Notes: a model not told the origin generated them from the sequence alone. A DNA stretch of 25,542 nucleotides from Muribaculaceae bacterium (GCA_029059965.1 JAIDUY010000080.1:1-25542); one strand, 5' to 3'. Numbered from the stretch's first letter, positions 1 through 9,200 are shown. Translations and numbers: made by a program.

Positions 1-1047
1 GCGCAGGTGGCTGTCGAGGGTGTTGGCCGATACTGCGGCGCGGCCGCCGAATTCCTCGCGGCCGCTGACGATGTCGAGACCGTTGGCGCGCTTGTAGTTG
101 ACGCTGGCGCCGTAGTAGCCGCCGTTGGCCAGAGTACCGTCGATGGAGAGGTACTGGTTGGTGTCGTAGCTTGTCTTGCGGGTGATGAGGCTGTACCAGT
201 CGGTGCTGTAGCCGTAGTCGTTGCCGCGGCGTGCGCGGCGCCATTCGTCGGGGCTGAGCACTTCGGGCCTGTCCTTGGCGAAGGCCAGGGCGCCGTAGCT
301 GTCGTAGGTGATGACGGGCTTGCCGGGCTCGCCGGTACCGCGCTTGGTGGTGATGAGGATAACGCCGTTGGCGCCGCGGGTACCGTAGATGGCTGCCGAG
401 GCGGCGTCCTTGAGCACGGACATGCTCTCGATGTCCTGGGGAGCGAGGGTGCGGATGTCACCGCCGGCTACACCGTCGATGACCACCAGGGGGCCGTTGC
501 CGGCGCTGATGGAGGTCGCGCCGCGCACCTGCAGGCTGGAGCTGCCGTTGGGGTTTGCGGCGGCGGTGGTGCTGACGTTGAGGCCGGCCACCTTGCCCGA
601 AAGCATTTCCATGGCGTTGTTCATGGCGCCCTGCTGGAAGTCGTCGCGGTTCACCTGCACGATGGAGCTGGAGAGCTCCTTGCGGCTGAGCGAGCCGTAG
701 CCCACGACAACGACTTCATCGAGAATCTCGCTGTCTTCGGCCATGGTCACGTTGACGGTGCTGCGGCCGTTGACGGCCACTTCGACGCCCTTGAAGCCTA
801 CATAGCTGAACTGTAAGGTTGCGTTTTCCTCGATGCCGGTGAGTGTGTAGTTGCCGTCGAGGTCGGTGACTGTGGCTTTCGCCGTGTCCTTGACCGTGAC
901 ACTGACGCCGATGAGGACTTCGCCTGTCGTGTCAGTCACAGTGCCCGAAACTGTCAATGCCGCCGCAGTGAACGACGACATCATCAGGGCCATCGCCCAT
1001 AGGAATACAGCGACGACTGCCCGGAATTTCATTGGTTTGTTATTCAT
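1..1047 (-). CDS. SusC-like TonB-dependent outer-membrane receptor, N-terminal part (cut by window edge)
   Basis: Reading the minus strand from the ATG at 1047 gives 349 codons with no stop before the window edge. The protein opens with a signal peptide (MNNKPMKFRAVVAVFLWAMA...), followed by a carboxypeptidase-D-like regulatory domain (VSGTVTDTTGEVLIGVSV... VTDLDGNYTL) at about residues 30-110. Then comes the SusC signature DEVVVVGYGSLSRKELSSS and a plug domain with LQVRGATS, PLVVIDGV, LKDASAAAIYGTRGANGVI. Family members are about 1000 residues and form the beta-barrel that imports glycan oligosaccharides with a SusD partner and TonB energy; the barrel lies outside the window. It is a different receptor from the one at 6206: the plug and leader sequences differ. 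The gene lies downstream of a DUF6377 regulator on the same strand, separated by a terminator-like hairpin and a candidate promoter, so it probably begins a second utilisation locus extending leftwards. Substrate unknown. Confidence 0.95.
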   Translation of the reverse strand, partial: MNNKPMKFRAVVAVFLWAMALMMSSFTAAALTVSGTVTDTTGEVLIGVSVTVKDTAKATVTDLDGNYTLTGIEENATLQFSYVGFKGVEVAVNGRSTVNVTMAEDSEILDEVVVVGYGSLSRKELSSSIVQVNRDDFQQGAMNNAMEMLSGKVAGLNVSTTAAANPNGSSSLQVRGATSISAGNGPLVVIDGVAGGDIRTLAPQDIESMSVLKDAASAAIYGTRGANGVILITTKRGTGEPGKPVITYDSYGALAFAKDRPEVLSPDEWRRARRGNDYGYSTDWYSLITRKTSYDTNQYLSIDGTLANGGYYGASVNYKRANGLDIVSGREEFGGRAAVSANTLDSHLR

Positions 1048-1097
1048 GGTAACTGAAAATGTGATGTTGATTAGGCTTGGATTTTTAAGTTCCGTCG

Positions 1098-1129
1098 CAA
1101 AATTCCACATCTTTTAACAACAGCGCAAT
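1098..1129 (-). promoter_or_regulatory. Candidate promoter of the left susC-like gene
   Basis: On the minus strand, GAATTTTG (1098-1105) matches the Bacteroidetes -7 element TAnnTTTG with one mismatch. ATTG (1126-1129), 20 bp further upstream, matches the -33 element TTTG with one mismatch. The expected start near 1092 would leave a leader of about 45 nt before the ATG at 1047. The match is imperfect, so this is a moderate call. Confidence 0.45.
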
Positions 1130-1158
1130 AAGCGGAAACGAAAATCTAAACGGCTGCC

Positions 1159-1199
1159 AAAATAAAACAGCTGATGCACAGACATAAAGCCGTCTGTGC
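1159..1199 (-). terminator. Terminator-like hairpin after the DUF6377 gene
   Basis: The arms GCACAGAC (1176-1183) and GTCTGTGC (1192-1199) form a perfect 8-bp stem with an 8-nt loop. On the minus strand this is followed, after a few bases, by the T-rich tract TTTTATTTT (1159-1167). It lies 33 bp beyond the stop of the regulator gene and before the promoter of the next gene, the expected place for an intrinsic terminator. Confidence 0.6.
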
Positions 1200-1231
1200 G
1201 TCTAACAAATTTCTAAGTAATCTCAAAAGGT

Positions 1232-2920
1232 TCAGCCAATGGTCATGACCTCGTTTTCGAAGCTTTCGGGGCGCAGCGCGCGGCGGCGGACCTTCGACCG
1301 GTAGGTGTAGACCGTAGTGATGGAGCAGCGCAGGAAGCCCGCGATTTTTGCACTGTCGGTGATGCCGATGCGGATGAGTGCGAACACGCGCAGCTCGGTG
1401 TTGAGGAGCTCGCCGCTCTTGAGAACGGTGCGGCAGTCGGGCTTGAGCAGGGAGTTGAATTTCTCGACGAAGGAGGGATAGATGTTCAGGATGGCTTCGT
1501 CGAAGCGCGAGTAGAAGTCGCGCAGCGCGGTGTCTATCATCTCGCTCGATTCGAGTTTCTTGTTCAGCGCCGTGCGGCTGCTCTGCGCGGCGAGCACGCG
1601 CAGGCTCTGGTGGTACTGCTGCAGGGTGGAGATGGTCGACGAGCAGTACTCCATGAACATGGCGGCGTACTCCTCCTTGATGGTGTTCGATTCCTTGAGC
1701 TCGTCGTTCATGGAGGCCAGCGCCCGGTTGGCCTCGCGGAGCTGTTCCGAGAGGTCGGACAGCTCTTCGTTGCGCTGGCTCAGTTTGGCGCCTGCCCGCC
1801 GTGCGGCGCGTACCTGCTTGAGAATCAGTATCAATGCGAGGGCGAGTATGACGACAAGCAGACTGATGGCGCCCATCTGCCGCCGCAGTTCGCGCTGCAT
1901 CTTGTTCTGGCTGGCGGAATAGGCCTCGTCGATGATGGGCAGCATGCGTCCCGACTGGGCGTTGCGCATGCGGGCGGCAAAGAAGTTGGCGTCGGCGAAG
2001 CTCTGTTTGAGGTAGCGGTTTGCGCGCTCGATGTCGCCTTCCTCGAAGATTACCGTGGAAAGCTCGCGCACGGCCATGTTCTCCTTGACCACGCCCCTGA
2101 TGTCGGAGATGGTGCTCAGGGCGAGGTAGCGCTTGTAGTTCTCTGTCTCGCCGATGTTTTTGTAGACGTTGGCCAAAATCGAGGCGAGGATGGAGTAGGG
2201 GCGGGTGCCGGAAGTGTACTCGTCGAGGTGCGAGCGCAGCAGGTTCACGGCGCTGTCGGGCATTCCGACGCGGATGAGTTCGGGCGCCGCGGTTATGATG
2301 TGGTTGAGTGAGCCGGGCGCGGCGACCATCGCCACGGAGTCGGAGTAGAGCGCGCGCTGCCGCTCGTAGACTTCCGAGAACTCGCTTTCGTTGGCATATT
2401 CGCTCTGGTACTGATAGATACCGCAATATGTCGAATAGTACTGCTCGAGCAGCGTCGAGTCGAGGTGTTCGCGCGGAACGCTCTCCATGATGGCTATGGC
2501 GTCGGCGAAAAGGCCGGCGTGGCTCGATATGTCGGCCTTGCGGATCAGCAGCGAGGCGCGCGTGTGCGGCTTGTCGGCGTTGGCCGGAGCCTGCAGACTG
2601 CGGTTGACGTAGTAGAGGGCCGAGTCGCTGACGTACGACTCATATTCGCCTATCAGCCTGTCGAGTATCGCAGGCACGATGTGCTCGTCGTTTTCGTGCG
2701 CGAGCTCCTCGCGCAGTATGGCAATGCGTGCTTCTTTCTGATTCTGATATATTTCGCTGCGCAGCATCTCGGCATCGACGCTGTCGTAGAGTTCTTCGAG
2801 AGAACTGCTGTCGGCGCCGCTGCCCTTGTTGCAGGCACCTGTTGCGAGCAGAGCCAAAGCTCCCCATACGAGGAGCCTCAGTCGTGTTCTGCGGATGATG
2901 CCGTATGCGAATGTATTCAT
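1232..2920 (-). CDS. DUF6377-type lipoprotein regulator (TPR-like sensor, membrane helix, coiled coil, C-terminal HTH)
   Basis: A 562-residue protein if translation starts at the ATG at 2920. A lipoprotein signal peptide ends at a lipobox-like ATGAC (Cys30). Residues of about 35-340 are helical and TPR-like (RANRYLKQSFADANFF). One hydrophobic segment (ISLLVVILALALILILKQ) lies at about 345-367, followed by a coiled coil (RNEELSDLSEQLREANRALASM). The C-terminal 60 residues (LNTELRVFALIRIGITDSAKIAGF... TTVYTYRSKVRRRAL) look like an HTH resembling the recognition part of LuxR-type regulators. This order is what I know of DUF6377 proteins, which often sit beside susC genes in Bacteroidota; their ligands are not known to me. 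A GTG at 2938 is in frame but lies inside the promoter, so the ATG at 2920 is preferred. By position it probably controls the susC-like gene downstream (inference). Confidence 0.85.
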   Translation of the reverse strand: MNTFAYGIIRRTRLRLLVWGALALLATGACNKGSGADSSSLEELYDSVDAEMLRSEIYQNQKEARIAILREELAHENDEHIVPAILDRLIGEYESYVSDSALYYVNRSLQAPANADKPHTRASLLIRKADISSHAGLFADAIAIMESVPREHLDSTLLEQYYSTYCGIYQYQSEYANESEFSEVYERQRALYSDSVAMVAAPGSLNHIITAAPELIRVGMPDSAVNLLRSHLDEYTSGTRPYSILASILANVYKNIGETENYKRYLALSTISDIRGVVKENMAVRELSTVIFEEGDIERANRYLKQSFADANFFAARMRNAQSGRMLPIIDEAYSASQNKMQRELRRQMGAISLLVVILALALILILKQVRAARRAGAKLSQRNEELSDLSEQLREANRALASMNDELKESNTIKEEYAAMFMEYCSSTISTLQQYHQSLRVLAAQSSRTALNKKLESSEMIDTALRDFYSRFDEAILNIYPSFVEKFNSLLKPDCRTVLKSGELLNTELRVFALIRIGITDSAKIAGFLRCSITTVYTYRSKVRRRALRPESFENEVMTIG

Positions 2921-2925
2921 GGCTG

Positions 2926-2956
2926 CAAATATAGGCACAATCGTCCGATTATCAAA
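2926..2956 (-). promoter_or_regulatory. Exact Bacteroidetes-type promoter of the DUF6377 gene
   Basis: On the minus strand TTTG (2953-2956), a 19-bp spacer and TATATTTG (2926-2933) match the consensus TTTG-N19-21-TAnnTTTG without mismatch. Only five bases separate the -7 box from the ATG at 2920, so the transcript would be leaderless or nearly so. The box also overlaps the alternative GTG codon at 2938, which rules that start out if this promoter is used. Confidence 0.75.
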
Positions 2957-2989
2957 ATGTCGGAAGCCCGGAGGTGTAGGGTGGCGGTG

Positions 2990-5881
2990 TCAGTCGGTGG
3001 AGTTGAAGATGCTTTGCAGATAGTCCGACAGGTTGGTGTCGCGTGTCAGCTCGAGCTTCTTGCGCAGGCGGTAGCGCGTCATCTCGACGCTGCGGTGCGA
3101 GATGTTGAACACCCTGGCCATGTCCTTGCTGTTCAGCCCCATAATGAGATAGCAGCACACTCGCAGCTCTGTCGGCGTCAGACCTGCGTGGCGCTGCTGC
3201 AGGCGCTGGGTGAAGTCGCCGTAGGCTGCATCGAAGTTGTGCATGAAGGTGCGCCAGTCGTCATCGTGGCTGATATTTTCGCGTATCAGGCTGCGGATGT
3301 GAGTGATATGTCGGTTGATTTCGGCTTTGTCCTCAAGTGCCGACAGCTTGTCGAGGCGGTTGGAGATGTCCTGGAGGATTTCATTCTTGCGGACAACGTT
3401 CATGGTGATGTTGGACAGCTCGCGGGTCTTGAACTGTATGTCCTGCTCGAGCTGGCGTCCCTTGAGGTCGGCGATTTCGTAGTCCTTGATGAGTGAGTCC
3501 TCGCGGGCCTTGCGCTCCATGGTGTCGATTTCCTGCTGCTTGCGCTCGGCCATGCGCTTGGAAGCCCTCAGGCTCAGGCGTTTCACCGTCCAGTAGCCTG
3601 CTGTCAGCAGCAGCAGGCCGAGGATGGCGTAGACCGTCATGGCCGGTCGCGAGCGGTACCACGGCGCGAGGATGGAGAAGTGGAGGACGTTCTCGTCGGT
3701 GGTGCGCGTGTAGGCGTTGTGCGCGCGCACATGCATTATATATCGCCCCTCGGGCAGCTTGGTGTACTCCTTGGAGGTCGAGGCAGTTGGTTCGCTCCAG
3801 TCGCTGTCGTAGTTCTCGAGGAAGTAGCTGAACTTCACCGCGCCTACGGCACGGTATTCAGGTGCCGCGACGACAAAGCGCTGCGAGTTGAGGCCGTAGG
3901 GCAGCACGATGTCGTTGACGGCCGATGTGACGGGGCAGCGCATCACGGCAGAATCGCCGTAGGAAACCAACTGCTTGAAGTAGACCCCCGAAGTCGACGG
4001 AGCGGCGGAAGGCGCACGCAGGTCGACGTCGAAGAAGCCGTTCTGCATACCTGTGACGAGGCGCGAGTCCGAGATGAATTCAAAGTGCGTGAAGCCCGGA
4101 ATGAACCTGTCGGTCATTGGCGAGTAGGTGGTTGTGTCCACCAGGGCCTCGCCCGCGGTGCGCGGAATGACCACCGAAATGCGGTCGGAAGTTATGCACC
4201 AAAGGTTGCCCGTCGGCGAGGGATAAAGCCTTGGCGTCTCGGGACTTCCGAGTATGGCTGAAACGGTGGAGTCGGAAATCACGCCGCCCTTGTCGGGCGT
4301 GAGGCGGAAGAACCCGCGCTCGGCGGTGAATACGGGACGGCCGTCGAGCAGGCTGATGTTGATGTAGCGGTTCGAGGGGAAGCCGTTGGTACTGTCGTAG
4401 AAGCGGCTTTCCGAGAAGCGGAGCCTGTCGGGGTCGAGGGTCAGACAATAGATTCCCTTCAGCCAGTGCGCCAGCCAGATGTGTCCGTCGTTGTCGAACA
4501 TGAATCGACCGCCTCTGTCGGCGAATCCGTCGACCACGCCTTTATCCACCCACAGCCCGTTCTCGCGTCGCAGGAGGTGAAAATTATCGTAGGCCGACAC
4601 CAGCATGGTGTTCTCGTCGTCGGGCAGGGTCTGCGCATACCAGCAGCCCAACAGACCCTCGACTTCGCGCAGATGCCCTTCGCGGCCATATGAGGCGCCG
4701 GCGTCGGAGCATACGAAAATTTCGTTGCCGTTCTGATGAATATCCCATATCTGTCCGTTGAGTATGGGGCGCATCCGGGCCGGAGTCGGTCCCGGAGTGT
4801 CGTCGGGCATGGCGAACAGGCCCTGGTTGGTGCCGAGGTAATGGGTATTGCCCATTCGGCACGACGAATAGCCGGCACCGTAGTCGGAATTATTGCCCAG
4901 CAGACTGTATATCGGCGAGTTGACATAGACAAGGTCGAGGCCGTCGTCCAGTCCGAGCCACAGATTGCCGTCGCAGTCGAAGTAGGAGCTGAGCACCGTG
5001 TTGTTCTGCATGCCCGTGTCCTTGTTGGCGTAGGTGATGCGTCCGGTGACGAAGTTGGCCACCACGACGCCCTGCGACACCGTGCCGAAAGCGAAGGTAT
5101 TGTCCTGAGTACTTGCACAGAACACCTGATTGTTGCGCAGAAAATCGTCGAATGGCGTCTGAAGCGGTCGGATTTCCGTGCCGTCGTAGGCGAACAGACC
5201 CTTGAAGTCGCTCACCAGCATGACCTTGTCGTAGAATGGCAGAATCGCGCAAATCTTGGCGTTGCCTGTCAGCTCCGCTCCCGGCAGCCTCATCACGCTG
5301 TTGCCGCGGATGACAGCCGGGCCGCCGGGCGATGTGGCGATATAGACCTCGCTGCCTATCTTGGCCGAGCTCACTATCTTATGCTCGACGGGGATGACGG
5401 TCATCGCCTCGCCGTCGTAATGGAAAATGCTGAAGTCGGCCTGAAACCAGATGTGACCCTCGCTGTCGCTGAAGATGTTCCATATCTCATTGAAAGGCAG
5501 AGCCGATACGGGCAGCAGGTGCGTCAGGCTGTGGTATCTGCTGCGTCCGGAGATGCTGTCGGAGGTGAAATAGCCCAGCTCTTCCGAGGCGCCCACATAT
5601 ATACGTCTGTCAGGACCGGTGCCGACCTCAAGGATGGAGCGCACCGTCGAGCTGTTGGCCACACCTATAATATCCCAGTCGGAACCGTCGAAGGTCATCA
5701 GACCCGAGCGGCATCCTATTAACATACGCCCGAGGCCGTCGCGCGTGATGGCCCACACCTGTGGGCCGCCCTGGTGCATGGTCTGGGGATAGTTCCGGAC
5801 AAGGGGGTATGAAGCCGCGACAGAACCCGCGCCGGCGAGGACGGCGAGGACAAACACAAGGCAGCGGACGATTAATTTCAT
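2990..5881 (-). CDS. Membrane sensor-regulator: beta-propeller, Y_Y_Y domain, coiled coil and LuxR-type HTH
   Basis: A 963-residue protein with a signal peptide (MKLIVRCLVFVLAVLAGAGSVAA). About 600 residues of two-component-regulator-type propeller repeats follow (VWAITRDGLGRMLIG, IWNIFSDSEGHIWFQ, DCDGNLWLGLDDGL, FDNDGHIWLA). A triple-tyrosine (Y_Y_Y) domain lies at about 655-740 (FSYFLENYDSDWSEP, LPEGRYIMHVRAHNA). One membrane helix sits at about 745-768, then a coiled coil to about 870. The C-terminal HTH at about 897-950 (GLTPTELRVCCYLIMGLNSKDMARVFNISHRSVEMTRYRLRKKL) is of the LuxR/GerE type. The sensor part is like that of hybrid two-component systems of glycan loci, but there is no histidine-kinase or receiver domain; it is a one-component membrane-bound regulator. 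It is transcribed away from the glucan operon at 6206, which suggests it senses glucan fragments in the periplasm and controls that operon (inference). Confidence 0.9.
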   Translation of the reverse strand: MKLIVRCLVFVLAVLAGAGSVAASYPLVRNYPQTMHQGGPQVWAITRDGLGRMLIGCRSGLMTFDGSDWDIIGVANSSTVRSILEVGTGPDRRIYVGASEELGYFTSDSISGRSRYHSLTHLLPVSALPFNEIWNIFSDSEGHIWFQADFSIFHYDGEAMTVIPVEHKIVSSAKIGSEVYIATSPGGPAVIRGNSVMRLPGAELTGNAKICAILPFYDKVMLVSDFKGLFAYDGTEIRPLQTPFDDFLRNNQVFCASTQDNTFAFGTVSQGVVVANFVTGRITYANKDTGMQNNTVLSSYFDCDGNLWLGLDDGLDLVYVNSPIYSLLGNNSDYGAGYSSCRMGNTHYLGTNQGLFAMPDDTPGPTPARMRPILNGQIWDIHQNGNEIFVCSDAGASYGREGHLREVEGLLGCWYAQTLPDDENTMLVSAYDNFHLLRRENGLWVDKGVVDGFADRGGRFMFDNDGHIWLAHWLKGIYCLTLDPDRLRFSESRFYDSTNGFPSNRYINISLLDGRPVFTAERGFFRLTPDKGGVISDSTVSAILGSPETPRLYPSPTGNLWCITSDRISVVIPRTAGEALVDTTTYSPMTDRFIPGFTHFEFISDSRLVTGMQNGFFDVDLRAPSAAPSTSGVYFKQLVSYGDSAVMRCPVTSAVNDIVLPYGLNSQRFVVAAPEYRAVGAVKFSYFLENYDSDWSEPTASTSKEYTKLPEGRYIMHVRAHNAYTRTTDENVLHFSILAPWYRSRPAMTVYAILGLLLLTAGYWTVKRLSLRASKRMAERKQQEIDTMERKAREDSLIKDYEIADLKGRQLEQDIQFKTRELSNITMNVVRKNEILQDISNRLDKLSALEDKAEINRHITHIRSLIRENISHDDDWRTFMHNFDAAYGDFTQRLQQRHAGLTPTELRVCCYLIMGLNSKDMARVFNISHRSVEMTRYRLRKKLELTRDTNLSDYLQSIFNSTD

Positions 5882-5912
5882 ACCCTATAACGATTGATTT
5901 CCTATTACAGCA

Positions 5913-5920
5913 CAAAGTTA
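5913..5920 (-). promoter_or_regulatory. -7 promoter element of the sensor-regulator gene
   Basis: TAACTTTG on the minus strand (5913-5920) matches TAnnTTTG exactly. It lies 31 bp before the ATG at 5881, giving a predicted leader of about 25 nt. No TTTG is visible at the -33 position, so a weak or activator-assisted promoter is likely. Confidence 0.55.
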
Positions 5921-6012
5921 CTAATTTTTGGTTAAAGTAGGATTGCGGCGGAAAGTATGTTATAAAACATATTTTAAATAAAACGCTAATTAACAATAAT
6001 ATAAGGTTTATT

Positions 6013-6052
6013 TGTATAGATAATGTAGGGTTGTCTGTAGGGTATTGTAGAG
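6013..6052 (+). promoter_or_regulatory. Helically phased TGTAGGG-like repeats, candidate operator of the glucan operon
   Basis: Four copies of a 7-bp word lie in the same orientation: TGTATAG (6013), TGTAGGG (6024), TGTAGGG (6036) and TGTAGAG (6046). Start-to-start distances are 11, 12 and 10 bp, about one DNA turn each. The array lies 44-83 bp upstream of the susC -7 box and between the divergent regulator and susC, the usual place for activator sites. That the LuxR-type regulator at 2990-5881 binds here is inference. Confidence 0.5.
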
Positions 6053-6095
6053 TTTTTGAGAATACAAAAATTAAACGATTAACATTTCACTTGGG

Positions 6096-6103
6096 TAATT
6101 TTG
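6096..6103 (+). promoter_or_regulatory. -7 promoter element of the glucan operon
   Basis: TAATTTTG matches TAnnTTTG exactly. No good TTTG lies 19-21 bp upstream, which fits an activator-dependent promoter. The predicted start near 6108 gives a leader of about 98 nt before the susC ATG at 6206. Confidence 0.55.
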
Positions 6104-6114
6104 CACCGTCAATT

Positions 6115-6155
6115 CGGGATGCGAGGCCGACAGGCTCATCCCGACGGCCATTTTT
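6115..6155 (+). promoter_or_regulatory. Structured susC leader with two mutually exclusive hairpins (attenuator-like)
   Basis: CGGGAT (6115-6120) pairs with ATCCCG (6138-6143), with inner pairs GAG/CTC and CC/GG around a GACA loop. Alternatively GGCCG (6125-6129) pairs with CGGCC (6145-6149), which is followed at once by ATTTTT (6150-6155), a terminator-like layout. The two structures share bases and cannot form together. A further small hairpin, GCACCG-CA-CGGTGC, follows at 6158-6171. The pairing is seen directly; an attenuation role is inference. Confidence 0.4.
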
Positions 6156-6205
6156 CAGCACCGCACGGTGCCCGAATACCAAAACCTTCAAAAATCCATT
6201 CTTGC

Positions 6206-9200
6206 ATGAGAAAGCACTTACTTCTCTTCTTACTTCTTATTCTCGCGTTGCCTGCGCTCGCGCAGGAAGTGCGCGTGACCGGCACTGTCACTTCGGCAGA
6301 CGACGGCGAGCCTCTGATCGGGGCATCCGTAGTTGTCGAGGGTGTGCCCGGCCGCGCTGTCGTTACCGACATCGACGGTAACTACGCCATAACGATGAAC
6401 GCAGGCCAGACTCTCGTTGCAAGCTACGTCGGCTGCGACCCCTTCAGCAAGGTCATCACACAGAGCCAGACCCTTGACATCCGTCTGAGCGGCATCTCCG
6501 AACTGGACGAAATCGTGGTAATCGGCTACGGCACGATGAAGAAAAGCGACCTTACCGGCGCCGTTTCCTCCATCGCCGCCGACAAGCTGCAGAAGACACC
6601 CTCGTCCTCGCTGGCCAACGCCCTACAGGGTCAGGCCGCCGGCGTCACCGTCAACTCGCTCAGCGGACGTCCCGGCGCTCAGGCCGAGGTTCGCATCCGC
6701 GGTGTCGGCACCGTCAACTCGCCTGCACCTATATATGTAGTCGACGGTATCATCACCGACGATATCTCCTTTCTGTCGCCCAACGACATCGAGAGCACCG
6801 AAATCCTCAAGGACGCATCGGCGACCGCCATCTATGGTTCGCGTGGCGCCAACGGCGTCATCATCGTCACCACACGCGGCGGCGAGGCCAACCAGCGCGC
6901 CCGCATCACCTTCGACGCCTATGCCGGCGTGCAGAAGCGCTGGCGCAAGCTCGACGTGATGAACGCTCACGACTTTGCCGACACCTATGTGGCCATCAAC
7001 GCCAACGAGCGCTCCCGCAAGTATTACCAGGAAAACGGCTTCAACGCATGGCTCAAAGCCTTCATGGGTGTGGGTGCCTCAAATTACTATCCCACCGTCT
7101 ATGACCCCGAGACCAATCCCGACGGCTTCGACTTCGCTTCGGTCGACACCGACTGGCAGGACGAGGTGTTCCGTGACGCGTGGATTCAGAACTACCACCT
7201 CAGCATCGACGGCGGCGGCGAGAAATTCACCTACAGTGCCAGCGGTTCGTGGTTCAAGCAGGAGGGCACGCTCATGGGCTCCGATTACAGCCGCTTCACC
7301 GCCCGCCTGAACACCAGCTACAAGGCAACTCCCTGGCTCAAGGTCGGCGAGAATATCTCCTTCATGTCGTCCATCGCCCGCAATACCTACGAGAGCGGCG
7401 ACAACAACGCCAGCCCCATGGCCAACATGCTCACCGCAGCATTCGCAATGGCTCCCTGGGACCCCACACACTATCCCGAAGGCTCCGTGAACCGTCAGGG
7501 CAAGGACCTCAGCGGCGGCATCTCGGCAGGCTCCAACTTCAAGAACGTCACCAACCCCTTCTCGATGCTGGAGTACAACCACCCCAGTGTCCACAACGCC
7601 CGCTGGGTCGGCAATGTGTTCGCCGAAATCTACCCCATTCCTCACCTCACCTTCCGCACGAGCTATAACTTCGACTACCGCATCGTCACCGACCGCAGCT
7701 TCGCCGACGCATACGAAGTGTCCGCCTTCGACAAGCGCGACAACAACTTCCTTGCCTCCAGCATGGCACGCACCTATAACTATACCGTCGACAACATCCT
7801 GACATACGCCCGCACCATCGGCAAGCACAACTTCTCGGTTATGGCAGGCCAGACGGTAGAGCAGTACAGCTACTACAGCATCGGCGGCAGCGGCTCCAAT
7901 ATCCTCAATCCCGTCGACCGCAACTGGTATCTCAGCCAGGTGACCGACAACTTCTCCCGTCCTTCCGACAGCGTGGGCCGCAGCCGCCGCTTCTCGTGGC
8001 TGGGCCGTGTGCACTACAGCTTCAACGACCGCTATCTGGCAACCGTCAACTTCCGCGCCGACGGCTCCAGCAAGTTCCCCGAGAAGGCGTGGGGCTACTT
8101 CCCCTCCTTCGCCCTTGCATGGCGCATCAACCAGGAATCCTTCCTGCGCGACTTCACCCCTCTGACAAACCTCAAGCTCCGCTTCGGCTGGGGTAAGGTC
8201 GGCAACGACAACATCGGCAACAACGCCTTCCTGCTGACCATGTTCAATACAGGCCCCACATTCGTCGACTACGTCCTCGGCTCCGACCAGCAGCTCGCCA
8301 ACGGCGCCACCGTACTGACATGGATCAACAACGGCGGCCACTGGGAGAACACCGAGCAGTGGAGCCTCGGCCTCGACTTCGGATTCTTCAACAGCAAGCT
8401 CTCCGGCTCCGTCGACGCCTTCATCCGCGACACCAAGGACATGCTCATGAACGTCACCGCTCCCGCGCATGTCGGCAACCGCTACTCCGCCATGGCCAAT
8501 GTCGGCCAGGTGCGCAACAAAGGCCTTGAAATCACACTCGAGCACCGCAATTCCATCGGCCGCGACTTCGAGTACTCCATCAGCGGCAACGTCAGCTTCA
8601 TCGACAACAAGCTCACACACCTCAACGGCGGCTCCGTCATCCGCACCAACTACGACATGGTGCAGGTGGTCGACGAAGGTTATCCCCTCTACTACTTCTG
8701 GGGCTATCAGTACGAAGGCGTCTACCGCACCGAGCAGGAGGTCCTCGACCACCTTACATACTATGATGCAGGCAACGTGCCCTTCCATGCCGGCGACGCC
8801 CGCTACCGCGACGTAAACGGCGACGGACGAATCGACAACGACGACCGCGTGAACCTCGGCTCCTCCATCCCCTGGCTCAACTACGGCATCAACATCGGCG
8901 CCTGGTGGAAGAACTTCGACATCCAGCTCTTCTTCCAGGGCGTGGGCGGCAACAAAATATACAACCAGATGCGCCACAACCTCGAGAGCAACGGCTCTAC
9001 CTCCGTCCTCTCGCCCGTGATGTTCGACGCATGGACAACCGAGAACCCCGACGGCTCCATCCCCAACCCCAAGAACAGCATCAACTACTACACCAGCGAC
9101 CGCTTCCTCGAAAGCGGCTCCTACTTCCGCCTCAAGAACCTGCAGATCGGCTACACCATTCCCCGCAGCGCCATGCAGCACATCGGCTTCAACAGCTGCC

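Noticed and set aside
2465-5722. Plus-strand open frames of about 330-340 codons opposite the two regulator genes
   Set aside because: The minus-strand proteins show signal peptide, propeller, Y_Y_Y and HTH motifs; the plus-strand translations show none.
6101-6205. N-terminal extension of SusC
   Set aside because: It overlaps the -7 promoter box and the structured leader; the ATG at 6206 begins a standard signal peptide.
5882-6205. A small gene in the regulator-susC intergenic region
   Set aside because: Only short frames without plausible start context; the region is explained by divergent promoters, phased repeats and the susC leader.
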